A DNA stretch of 26,325 bases from an uncultured Blautia sp. (GTDB lineage: Bacteria; Bacillota; Clostridia; Lachnospirales; Lachnospiraceae): positions 1-26,325 of the forward strand of contig CAKRRX010000026.1 in NCBI GenBank assembly GCA_934394595.1, in the 5' to 3' direction. This document shows positions 6,586 to 14,119 of this stretch, piece after piece. Below the pieces are notes generated by a model that did no database searches, was not told where the DNA came from, and saw only the letters and a program-made list of their open reading frames with translations. A program made the position numbers and the translations under genes. Each line of letters begins with the position of its first letter. Within the stretch, counting starts at the first letter, position 1.

Positions 6586-7743
6586 ATGGAATATTCCAAA
6601 CGATTGGATCTTTTCGGAGATGAAATTTTTGCCGCACTGAATGAAAGACGGCTTGAACTTGAGAAACAGGGAAAGAAAATATACAACATGAGTGTAGGAA
6701 CGCCTGATTTCCATACACCGGACCATATCAAAAAAGCCCTTATGGAGGCCGCTGCTGATGACCAGAACTGGCGTTACAGCCTACGGGATCTGCCAGAACT
6801 TCTGGAAGCAGTCTGCAAATATTATAAGAAGCGCTTTAATGTAGAAATCACACCGAATATGGTCATGTCTGTCTACGGAAGTCAGGAAGGCATGGGACAC
6901 CTTGGCATGACTTTGTGTGATGAGGGAGATGTTGTACTTCTGCCAGATCCCTGTTATCCGGTTTTTGCAGCAGGAAGCAAGCTGGGCGGCGCAGTTCCAT
7001 ACTACTATCCTCTTGTTGCAGAACATGATTTTCTCCCTTATGTGAAGGATATCCCGGAGGATGTGGCACGCAAAGCCCGTTATATGATCGTGTCCCTTCC
7101 TGCAAATCCGGTGGGCAGCATTGCCACTCCAGGACTTTATGAAGAAATTGTTGAATTTGCAAAGAAATATGACATTCTCATTATCCATGACAATGCCTAC
7201 AGTGATATCATTTTTGACGGTGTGCAAGGGGGAAGTTTCCTTGCCACGCCTGGTGCAAAGGAGGTTGGCGTAGAATTTTTCAGTCTTTCCAAATCCTTTA
7301 ATGTCACCGGAGCCAGAATCAGCTTTCTCATCGGCCAGCCAGAAGTCATTGCAGCTTTGAAAAAACTACGCAGCCAGATTGACTTCGGTATGTTCCTGCC
7401 TATCCAGAAGGCAGCTATTGCCGCCCTTGAGGGGCCTCTGGACAGTGTAAAAGAGCAGTGTCAGCAGTATCAGGCCCGCCGGGATGCCCTCTGTGACGGC
7501 CTTGCATCTATTGGCTGGGAAAAGCCAAATGGCAAAGGAACTATGTTTGTATGGGCCCGCATTCCGGGCAATCGGACAGACAGCATGGCTTTTTGTATGG
7601 AGCTGATGGAAAAAGCCGGTGTGATCGTTACGCCTGGTGCCAGCTTCGGACCTCACGGGGAAGGATATGTGCGTTTCGCACTGGTTCTTCCACCTGATAA
7701 GATCAAAGAAGCAGTAGAATCTATCCGCAACAGCGGAATCTGA
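6586..7743 (+). CDS. PLP-dependent aminotransferase, class I/II (DapL/AlaT-like)
   Basis: 385 residues from ATG 6586, preferred over an earlier ATG at 6550 that has no ribosome binding site and lies in the leader hairpin; AGAAGG is upstream with a rather long spacing. Fold-type I features: N-terminal SVGTPDFHTPDHIKKAL, substrate-loop YSLRDLPELLEAV, PLP phosphate region YGSQEG, PDPCYPVF, SLPANPVGS (Asn and Pro contacting PLP), HDNAYSDIIFDG (Asp on the pyridine nitrogen), and the PLP lysine K236 in SLSKSFNVTGAR. The C-terminal GEGYVRFALV carries the substrate carboxylate arginine. The sequence is closest in style to the LL-diaminopimelate or alanine/aspartate aminotransferases, but the substrate cannot be fixed. 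It is the only plus-strand gene in the left half and ends at a strong shared terminator. Confidence 0.88.
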   Translation: MEYSKRLDLFGDEIFAALNERRLELEKQGKKIYNMSVGTPDFHTPDHIKKALMEAAADDQNWRYSLRDLPELLEAVCKYYKKRFNVEITPNMVMSVYGSQEGMGHLGMTLCDEGDVVLLPDPCYPVFAAGSKLGGAVPYYYPLVAEHDFLPYVKDIPEDVARKARYMIVSLPANPVGSIATPGLYEEIVEFAKKYDILIIHDNAYSDIIFDGVQGGSFLATPGAKEVGVEFFSLSKSFNVTGARISFLIGQPEVIAALKKLRSQIDFGMFLPIQKAAIAALEGPLDSVKEQCQQYQARRDALCDGLASIGWEKPNGKGTMFVWARIPGNRTDSMAFCMELMEKAGVIVTPGASFGPHGEGYVRFALVLPPDKIKEAVESIRNSGI

Positions 7744-7754
7744 TTTCATGAGAA

Positions 7755-7786
7755 CAGGGCGCTTCCCAAATATCGGAAGCGCCCTG
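7755..7786. terminator. Bidirectional terminator between the aminotransferase gene and rlmH
   Basis: A 12-bp GC-rich perfect stem, CAGGGCGCTTCC (7755-7766) and GGAAGCGCCCTG (7775-7786), with an 8-nt loop. It lies between two convergent genes. The plus-strand tail is CTTTATAAAATTCTT; the minus-strand tail is short on Ts. Confidence 0.8.
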
Positions 7787-7806
7787 CTTTATAAAATTCT
7801 TACTTG

Positions 7807-8286
7807 CTACTTGTGATAGGGCTCATGATTCATAATCCGATAGCCCCTGTAGATCTGCTCCAACAGGATCATCTGCATCAGCTGATGGGGAAATGTCATC
7901 TTAGAAAAACTAAGCTTGTAATCTGCCCGTTTCAAAACAGCATCCGAAAGTCCCAGTGACCCGCCGATCACAAAGGCAATGCTGCTCTTCCCCTGTACAC
8001 CAAGCTTCGCAATGAGATCAGATAACTCTACTGAATCCAGCATTTTCCCTTCTATAGCAAGGGCAATCACATAATCCTGCTCACGGATATGGGAAAGAAG
8101 TCTGTTTCCTTCTGTCTCCTTGATCTGGCGGTTCACCCCATCGGAAGCCTTATCCGGTGTCTTCTCATCCGGCACCTGTATAAAATTCAGTTTACAGTAA
8201 CGGCTGAGTCTTTTGGCGTATTCTGCAATTCCGTCATTCAGATATTTTTCTTTAATTTTTCCTACTGTGATAATACGAATTTCCAT
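7807..8286 (-). CDS. rlmH: 23S rRNA (pseudouridine-1915-N3)-methyltransferase RlmH
   Basis: 159 residues, the normal RlmH length. SPOUT-class trefoil-knot methyltransferase. Seen: N-terminal [20 protein letters not shown](A), the SAM-binding [11 protein letters not shown], and the C-terminal knot [18 protein letters not shown], which is nearly invariant in the family. The enzyme uses S-adenosylmethionine to methylate the pseudouridine at position 1915 in helix 69 of 23S rRNA. The start at 8284-8286 lies only 2 bases after the stop of the Dabb gene, with a weak ribosome binding site inside that gene, so it is translationally coupled. It is last in its transcript, before the terminator at 7755-7786. 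Confidence 0.97.
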   Translation of the reverse strand: MEIRIITVGKIKEKYLNDGIAEYAKRLSRYCKLNFIQVPDEKTPDKASDGVNRQIKETEGNRLLSHIREQDYVIALAIEGKMLDSVELSDLIAKLGVQGKSSIAFVIGGSLGLSDAVLKRADYKLSFSKMTFPHQLMQMILLEQIYRGYRIMNHEPYHK

Positions 8287-8288
8287 TA

Positions 8289-8591
8289 TTACATCTCAAA
8301 ATCCATAGCAACACGGTTGCACACATTTGGTCTTACATAAGTGTCTGCAACGTGAACATGATTAGGGTTTACAGCATAATCAGCCAGTGCCTGAGCGCTC
8401 TCAAGCTCAGTGATCAGGCATAAATCACGGGTACTGGACGGAAGCAGGTCTGTAACAACCTCTGCTTTCAAAAGCCCCGGAACAATCCCTACAAGTCCTT
8501 CCAGATGTTCTTTGATCTGTGCTTTTAATTCTGTTTTTTTCTCCTCAGGGATTTCTTCTTTGAATGACCACATTACAATATGTTTTACCAT
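8289..8591 (-). CDS. Dabb (stress-responsive alpha/beta barrel) domain protein
   Basis: 100 residues, one domain. It begins [13 protein letters not shown], the typical first strand with the conserved HIVMWKFK-like motif, and contains a [21 protein letters not shown] core and a C-terminal [17 protein letters not shown] segment with the conserved histidines of the ferredoxin-like dimeric barrel. Family members are small homodimers; in plants and fungi some are stress-induced or cyclases, and in bacteria the function is mostly unknown. AAGGAG lies 6 bases before ATG 8589-8591. It is followed directly by rlmH. The region between it and ftsK holds a terminator and a dispersed repeat. Confidence 0.85.
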   Translation of the reverse strand: MVKHIVMWSFKEEIPEEKKTELKAQIKEHLEGLVGIVPGLLKAEVVTDLLPSSTRDLCLITELESAQALADYAVNPNHVHVADTYVRPNVCNRVAMDFEM

Positions 8592-8608
8592 TTTTATCTC
8601 CTTTTCTT

Positions 8609-8631
8609 ATATGATGATATCAGGGGCAAAA
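8609..8631 (+). repeat. 23-nt repeat, copy 1 (same as 26236-26258)
   Basis: These 23 bases, centred on GATATCAGGGGC, are identical to 26236-26258. Chance identity of this length within 26 kb is negligible. This copy sits between the ftsK terminator hairpin and the ribosome binding site of the Dabb gene, and continues into a long imperfect palindrome (to about 8686). Confidence 0.8.
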
Positions 8632-8671
8632 AGTCAAAAAGCCGTTCATGCTTGCATGATAAGGCTTTTGA
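8630..8671 (-). terminator. Terminator after ftsK (two-part palindromic hairpin)
   Basis: Outer stem: 8634-8643 with 8663-8671 (TCAAAAAGCC and GGCTTTTGA). Inner stem: CATGC (8647-8651) with GCATG (8654-8658). On the minus strand it ends GGCTTTTTGA followed by CTTTTT, a terminator tail. Complementarity continues outwards imperfectly to about 8622 and 8686. Confidence 0.7.
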
Positions 8672-8692
8672 ACTTTGGACCCACATGATGCC

Positions 8693-11524
8693 TTACAGAT
8701 GTTCCTCCACATAGGTCTGAAACTCTTCCATGGACATCAGCACCTTACGTGGCTTGGTACCCTCTTCCGGGCCTACCACACCAGCATCACACAGCTGGTC
8801 CATGATCCGGGCCGCACGGTTAAAGCCAATCTTGTACATTCTCTGCAGCATTCCGATAGATGCCTTTTCCTTCTCAATGATAAATCTGCCGGCCTGCTCA
8901 AAATATACATCCCTCTCATCTGCCCCGGAGCTTCCTTGGGCTGTGAGAGCCACATTGTTCATCTGCTGCTCGATCTTGTCATCATAGGATGCAGTCTGAT
9001 TTTCATCCTTCAAAAAGCTTACGATATCGCTGACTTCCTCATCAGATACAAAGGCTCCCTGAAGTCTGGCTGGTTTTTGGTAGCCTTGTGGATAAAACAG
9101 CATATCACCTTTTCCCAAAAGCTTCTCAGCACCATTCATATCCAGAATAGTTCTGGAATCCACACCAGATGTCACCGCAAATGCGATCCTGGACGGCATA
9201 TTTGCCTTGATCAGACCGGTAATAACATTGACAGAAGGTCTCTGGGTGGCAATAACAAGATGAATTCCCGCTGCTCTGGCCAGCTGTGCCAGACGGCAGA
9301 TGGCATCCTCTACATCTCCCGGAGCCACCATCATAAGGTCAGCCAGCTCGTCTACAATAATGACGATCTGACACATCTTGTCAGGACGCTGCTCTTCTTC
9401 TGAGAAGCTCATGTGCTCAATCTTTTTATTAAATTCCTCCAGATTACGCACACCATACTCTGCAAAGGTATTATAGCGATTGCTCATCTCACTCACTGCC
9501 CAGTTCAGCGCACCGGCAGCCTTCTTTGGATCCGTCACAACTGGGATAAACAGATGTGGAATCCCATTATAAACACTTAATTCTACTACTTTGGGGTCGA
9601 TCATGATCAGTTTCACTTCGTCAGGCTTTGCCTTGTATAAAATGCTGATGATCAGGGTATTGATGCACACAGATTTACCTGAACCTGTGGAACCGGCAAT
9701 TAGAAGATGCGGCATCTTGGCAATATCTGTCACAACAGTCTTTCCCTCAATGTCTTTGCCAGCTGCAAAGGCCAGCTTTGACTTTGCCTGCTGAAATTCC
9801 GGGGACTGGATCAGATCCCGAAGCATAACTGCACTGTGTTCCTTATTGGGAACCTCAATTCCCACAGCAGCTTTGCCTGGAATAGGAGCCTCTATACGGA
9901 TATCCGGTGCAGCCAGATTCAGCTTGATATCATCGGAAAGTCCCACAATCTTACTGACCTTCACACCCATCTCAGGCTGAAGCTCATATCTGGTCACAGT
10001 AGGGCCACAGCTTACATTGGTCACAGCGGCATTGACACCAAAATTATACAAAATATCCTGAAGCTTCTGTGCTGTCTTTTTCAGATGGGCATCGGAATCT
10101 CCCTGTGTTTTGCCATTTCCTCTTTTCAGGAGCTTCAGCGGTGGAAATTTATACTCTTTTTTTACAGCATTTTCCTGAGTATTGATTTCATGCTGAATAT
10201 TGACAATTCCGTTTTGGATCTCCTGTCTGGATGATTTGGGGTTTCTGGCCGGCTGTCGGGAAGCTTTTTCCTCTGTGCCAGGCTCCTGTGTCTCCCCCTG
10301 TGCAGCAGTCATCCTTCCTGTTTGTGTCTCATAGGTATGCGCCATCTCATCTGAAGTTTCTTTTGATGCATTTTCAACTGACGGCTCTGCCAGTTCCTCC
10401 TGCTCCTCTTCTTCCGGCTCTGGCTCTGACCGATGTATGGAAAATTTCAGCTGGGTGTCCTCATGGGCAGCTCCTGCATCCACAGACAGGTCATCCCCCG
10501 CTGCTGGCTCCTGCATTTCTGTAAGTTCCTGATCTTCTGCCTTAAGAGAACCAGTCTCTTCTTCCTCTCCTGGATATCTTACACCGGATAAATCTGTTCC
10601 GTCAAGAAATCCGGCTGAGTTCTCTTCCGGCGTCCTTCTTCTTTTTCTAACAGCACCCTTTTGTACAGAAGCGGCTTTTTTCTCCAGGACTGTCTTTCTT
10701 TTTTGGGGAGCAGATTTCTCCCTGGGAATATCAATTCCCTCCTCTGCCAGTGCAGCCTCCAGTTCTTCCATTCTCCTGGCACGGCGCTCCTGGGCTGCCA
10801 TCTGTTTTCGCTGGGCTTTCAGTTTCTTTTTCATCTGGCGCTCCGGTGCCCCGTCCTGATATCTCTGATGGGTTCCCTTAAACAAATCCAGAATATGGTC
10901 ATACATCTTATAAAGAAATCCCAGGAAAGAATGCTGGGTGATCAGGATCAGGCATACCAGGATCACAAGGACAATGATCACATAAGCTCCCACAGTTCCA
11001 AAGGCAGAGATGGTGGAGATGCAGATAGCTCCACCAATCACACCGCCGCCTGTGTGGTACTCTGAACTGATCCTGTAATATTCTGATAAAGTCGTTCTCT
11101 CTGTATATCCTTCTGTAAAAAGCTGGAGAAGTCCGCAGATGATTAAAAAGAGCACTGCTGCAGCTGCTGTCTTTTTGTACGCAAGTACATTATTCTTGTT
11201 AGAAATGAGAAAAGCAGCCCCGATAAACAATGCAATGGGAAATACATATGCCATCAGACCCATGATTCCCATCAGAACCCTGCTGATGGTGCTACCCACA
11301 GTCCCCCCCAGTCCCATGCAGCTTACCATCAGAATAATGGCGCCTGCCATCAGGATCAAAAGAATAATCTCAGTCTGAAAGCCACTGGATATAGACTGCT
11401 TGACTGCAGTCTGTTTTCCTTTTGTTTTTTTCCCTAAGGTACTTTTGGTGGCGGATTTCTTTTTCGCAGAACTGTTTTTTGATTTATTTGTTGTTGGCTT
11501 TTTCGGCGTATTTGACGCTGGCAT
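8693..11524 (-). CDS. ftsK: DNA translocase FtsK/SpoIIIE
   Basis: 943 residues. The Lys/Ser-rich N-terminal tail (1-45) is followed by four membrane helices at about 50-200. A long charged linker (about 210-470), rich in Glu, Gln and Lys, comes next. The motor domain has Walker A GSTGSGKS near residue 608 and Walker B IIVDELADLM near 725, with the RAAGIHLVIATQRPS sensor region. The C-terminal winged-helix gamma domain (SIGMLQRMYKIGFNRAARIMDQL) reads the polar DNA sequences that orient pumping. It moves chromosomal DNA through the closing septum at division and, in spore formers, into the forespore. It starts 17 bases after uppP ends, with GAGGGGGAAG upstream, and is likely co-transcribed with uppP. 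FtsK and SpoIIIE roles cannot be told apart from the sequence. Confidence 0.96.
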   Translation of the reverse strand: MPASNTPKKPTTNKSKNSSAKKKSATKSTLGKKTKGKQTAVKQSISSGFQTEIILLILMAGAIILMVSCMGLGGTVGSTISRVLMGIMGLMAYVFPIALFIGAAFLISNKNNVLAYKKTAAAAVLFLIICGLLQLFTEGYTERTTLSEYYRISSEYHTGGGVIGGAICISTISAFGTVGAYVIIVLVILVCLILITQHSFLGFLYKMYDHILDLFKGTHQRYQDGAPERQMKKKLKAQRKQMAAQERRARRMEELEAALAEEGIDIPREKSAPQKRKTVLEKKAASVQKGAVRKRRRTPEENSAGFLDGTDLSGVRYPGEEEETGSLKAEDQELTEMQEPAAGDDLSVDAGAAHEDTQLKFSIHRSEPEPEEEEQEELAEPSVENASKETSDEMAHTYETQTGRMTAAQGETQEPGTEEKASRQPARNPKSSRQEIQNGIVNIQHEINTQENAVKKEYKFPPLKLLKRGNGKTQGDSDAHLKKTAQKLQDILYNFGVNAAVTNVSCGPTVTRYELQPEMGVKVSKIVGLSDDIKLNLAAPDIRIEAPIPGKAAVGIEVPNKEHSAVMLRDLIQSPEFQQAKSKLAFAAGKDIEGKTVVTDIAKMPHLLIAGSTGSGKSVCINTLIISILYKAKPDEVKLIMIDPKVVELSVYNGIPHLFIPVVTDPKKAAGALNWAVSEMSNRYNTFAEYGVRNLEEFNKKIEHMSFSEEEQRPDKMCQIVIIVDELADLMMVAPGDVEDAICRLAQLARAAGIHLVIATQRPSVNVITGLIKANMPSRIAFAVTSGVDSRTILDMNGAEKLLGKGDMLFYPQGYQKPARLQGAFVSDEEVSDIVSFLKDENQTASYDDKIEQQMNNVALTAQGSSGADERDVYFEQAGRFIIEKEKASIGMLQRMYKIGFNRAARIMDQLCDAGVVGPEEGTKPRKVLMSMEEFQTYVEEHL

Positions 11525-11541
11525 GAAAACTTCCCCCTCTG

Positions 11542-12417
11542 TCAGGCAAAATTACTGATAAGCGCTATTGCCCCTGCCAGGAAGCAATAAAACGCAAAAT
11601 AGCGCAGTTTTCCACGCTGAAGATTACGAAGCAGGAATTGGATGGTAAAATATCCTACCACTCCTGCAATGATCATTCCGAATATGTAGGTAAATCCAAG
11701 TGATACGGACATCTGTGGACCTGCAAATTCCCCCAGTTCAAGGACAAGAGAACCTAAAATAGCCGGAATACTGATCAGATATGAATATTTTACCGCAAAC
11801 TTGCGGCTGAAGCCGCAAAGCAATCCTGCACAGATCGTCATGCCGCACCGGGAAATTCCGGGAAAAACGGAAATGCCCTGACAGATTCCGATCCACATGG
11901 CATTATCATATGTGACATCCTTGGGCGTTTTATTTCCACCGATATTGCTAAGATCTGTCACCAGAAGAAAAACCCCTGTAATCATAATACATGCGCCCGG
12001 CAGCAACGGAGACATAGCTGCCAGAGTCACCAAACGTCTGCAGATGTATCCAAGCATAGCTGTGGGAATAAAAGATACCAGCATAACAGCTGTAAATTTA
12101 CGGTATGTGCCATGAACGACTCTGGCATAATGCAGGTTCTCCCCGGTTCTTCGATTGTGAAAATAAATATTGGCATTCCCGATGAGATCCAGAGCCATTC
12201 CCAAAAGTTCTTCCAGAATCCTGCGGATATCCTCCCGAAAGACAAAAAGCACCGCAAACAAGGTGCCAACATGAAGAAGCACTTCAAACAATACAGCAGT
12301 GTCCCTGGTAATGTCCATAGCATTCTCAATGGCTGCCATATGTCCGAAGCTGCTCACAGGAAGAAACTCTGTAATTCCCTGTACAATGCCTAACAAAATT
12401 GCCTGTAAAACTGACAT
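11542..12417 (-). CDS. uppP: Undecaprenyl-diphosphatase UppP (BacA)
   Basis: 291 residues with about eight hydrophobic membrane segments. Both catalytic motifs are present: QGITEFLPVSSFGH at 13-26 (the glutamate-rich motif 1) and PGISRCGMT (motif 2, usually PGxSRSGxT; here a Cys replaces the second Ser). The enzyme dephosphorylates undecaprenyl pyrophosphate to recycle the lipid carrier for peptidoglycan and other wall polymers, and confers bacitracin tolerance. ATG 12415-12417 is preceded by AAAGGAATTAGG. A strong promoter at 12449-12477 drives it with ftsK. A hydrophilic insert at about 80-105 (NANIYFHNRRTGENLHYARVV) lies between membrane segments and is common in clostridial members. Confidence 0.95.
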   Translation of the reverse strand: MSVLQAILLGIVQGITEFLPVSSFGHMAAIENAMDITRDTAVLFEVLLHVGTLFAVLFVFREDIRRILEELLGMALDLIGNANIYFHNRRTGENLHYARVVHGTYRKFTAVMLVSFIPTAMLGYICRRLVTLAAMSPLLPGACIMITGVFLLVTDLSNIGGNKTPKDVTYDNAMWIGICQGISVFPGISRCGMTICAGLLCGFSRKFAVKYSYLISIPAILGSLVLELGEFAGPQMSVSLGFTYIFGMIIAGVVGYFTIQFLLRNLQRGKLRYFAFYCFLAGAIALISNFA

Positions 12418-12448
12418 AATCCTAATTCCTTTTCTTTATGTTTCTGCA

Positions 12449-12477
12449 ATTATAACATAAAACTTTTCAGGATACAA
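12449..12477 (-). promoter_or_regulatory. Promoter of uppP-ftsK
   Basis: Minus strand: -35 TTGTAT (12472-12477), 17-base spacer, -10 TATAAT (12449-12454) with an upstream TG (extended -10). The predicted leader is about 25 bases. The rest of the gap up to 12594 shows nothing else clear. Confidence 0.75.
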
Positions 12478-12594
12478 CTTTAATCGAACAACCGTTTTAG
12501 CATTGCTTATCTGATATGGGATAATCTCCTTCCGAAATTAAGTTACGGTTACAGCACAGAATGTCAACAGCATCTGATTTTCATAAAGCCTAAT

Positions 12595-12636
12595 AAGGGC
12601 AGACACCAAAAACCAAGGTCTTTGATATCTGCCCTT
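12595..12636 (-). terminator. Terminator of the BIG_2 protein gene
   Basis: A very long hairpin: AAGGGCAGA (12628-12636 on the minus strand) pairs with TCTGCCCTT (12595-12603), continued by an inner arm of up to 11 pairs including G-U pairs. It lies 36 bases downstream of the stop codon. The tail after the stem is weak in Ts. Confidence 0.7.
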
Positions 12637-12671
12637 TCTCATTTAGAATGAACTATATGAAGATATATTAA

Positions 12672-13943
12672 TTAGAACGGATTGCTTGAAGCCGGAGCTT
12701 TTATTGAAGTAATCAGATCCATCCATTTATACATATACCAGTTTCCGTCCTTGGATGATTTATAAACATCGATCCATTTACCACTGTCAGAAGCCTTGCA
12801 AAAGATAAAAGCTCTATACTGATCAGGAGATGGGATAGATGGGTTTGCCGGAATATATACCTGATTTTCATCCACTACCGAATCCTGGGTTAATGTAATT
12901 GAATAAGGCTTTGACGGTGAGTAGTTATTCGCCGGAGCTGCGCCATTTAAGAATGCATTTCCGAGATAGCGATACTGATTGCCTTTCTTCATCTGGTCTG
13001 TTAACCGCTGCTTCTCATAAACTGACAACTGCTTATTGCACAAATATCCGATCATTTCTTCGCAGTCTGTGTGATTTTCCGGTTTCCAGGTTCGAAGTGA
13101 CATAATATAAAGGGCAAGCACCTTATATCTTCCATCATCACCGCTGATGTTATACTGCTTCAGCTCTTCCACATTTGTGGGAATTGTACTGAACGTATAA
13201 GTGTAAGTATTCAGGGGAACATCAATCACTATTGGTGTCCCTGCTTCATTCTTCACTGACCTTTTCCCTTTTATAACTCCTTTTGAAAGGGCCGGTTCTG
13301 TCTGAGGCTTCGTTTCCATGGTAACTGTAACTGTACATACAAGAAGATTTCCTGCATCTACTTTGATTTCTGCTGTTCCCACATTAATCGCATGTACTTT
13401 TCCCTGGCTGTCCACCTCTGCCACATTCTTGTTAGAACTGGTCCATACCGGTAAATGCTTAGGATTTTGTACACTAAGCTGATAATATTCACCTTTACGC
13501 ATACTTATAGATGTTGCACTGAGTACTGGTGTTTTTGACGGAGTCACTGCAGGCGCTGACGGCGGAGTGGGAGTTGCAGGTGCCGGCTTTGCAGGTGCTG
13601 GCTTTGCAGATGTTTTCTTACGATTGACAATAACCTTACACTTGTATGTTTTTTTGCCAACCTTAGCTTTAATATATGCAGTTCCTTTTTTCTTTGCTGT
13701 GACAACACCCTTCTTATTGACAGTTGCCACTGATTTCTTGGTTGAAGTCCATTTTACTTTCTTCTTTGTGCCTTTTACCCTTAAGCGATATTTCTTGCCC
13801 TGGGTCAAAGTAAGTTTTGTTTTATTCAGTTTGATCTTCGCAGCACTTACAGATGTAGTGTCCACTGCCAGACACATTACTACAAGTAAGAATGTAGTAA
13901 GCAGTATTCCGGCTTTTTTAAATAACTTTTTACTATTTTTCAT
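12672..13943 (-). CDS. Secreted protein with two BIG_2 Ig-like domains and a C-terminal DUF6935-like domain
   Basis: 423 residues from ATG 13941-13943. An ATG two codons earlier is only 3 bases from AGGAG (13953-13957), while this one has 9-base spacing. A Sec signal peptide with a basic start (MKNSKKLFKKAG), a hydrophobic core and VSAAK cleavage region comes first. A first Ig-like BIG_2 domain spans about 34-107 (WTSTKKSVATVNKKGVVTAKK), then a Pro/Ala/Lys linker (about 111-135) and a second BIG_2 domain at about 138-208 (WTSSNKNVAEVDSQGKVHAI). The rest (225-423), with EELKQYNISGDDGRYKVLALYIMSL, GNAFLNGAAPANNYSPSKPY and a terminal APASSNPF, resembles what I recall as DUF6935. No sortase motif or anchor is visible, so it may be released or wall-associated through the basic domains. 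Single gene with its own terminator. Function unknown. Confidence 0.85.
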   Translation of the reverse strand: MKNSKKLFKKAGILLTTFLLVVMCLAVDTTSVSAAKIKLNKTKLTLTQGKKYRLRVKGTKKKVKWTSTKKSVATVNKKGVVTAKKKGTAYIKAKVGKKTYKCKVIVNRKKTSAKPAPAKPAPATPTPPSAPAVTPSKTPVLSATSISMRKGEYYQLSVQNPKHLPVWTSSNKNVAEVDSQGKVHAINVGTAEIKVDAGNLLVCTVTVTMETKPQTEPALSKGVIKGKRSVKNEAGTPIVIDVPLNTYTYTFSTIPTNVEELKQYNISGDDGRYKVLALYIMSLRTWKPENHTDCEEMIGYLCNKQLSVYEKQRLTDQMKKGNQYRYLGNAFLNGAAPANNYSPSKPYSITLTQDSVVDENQVYIPANPSIPSPDQYRAFIFCKASDSGKWIDVYKSSKDGNWYMYKWMDLITSIKAPASSNPF

Positions 13944-14054
13944 AAGCATTTTCTCCTTTCCTGATGAGCAATACGGTCCTTCTTATTTTCATTATGCATA
14001 ATTGATTCTGATTTGCACTAGCATTTCTGCCAGTAATCGTAAAATCTTCTGAAA

Positions 14055-14098
14055 TAAAAAAATCCCCCATCTGCTCTCTTTCGAAAACAAATGGGGGA
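14055..14098 (-). terminator. Strong intrinsic terminator of nfnA-nfnB
   Basis: An 11-bp stem in the minus-strand RNA (14088-14098 with 14063-14073; one G-U pair), with five consecutive C-G pairs, followed by TTTTTTTATTT. It lies 22 bases after the nfnB stop. The rest of the gap to the BIG_2 gene shows no clear promoter. Confidence 0.9.
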
Positions 14099-14119
14099 AT
14101 CCCTCAAGGCATCTGCCTT

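Noticed and set aside
8675..9403. A 242-codon plus-strand open frame.
   Set aside because: It lies entirely antisense to the conserved ftsK motor domain and has no recognisable family features or ribosome binding site; it is a shadow frame.
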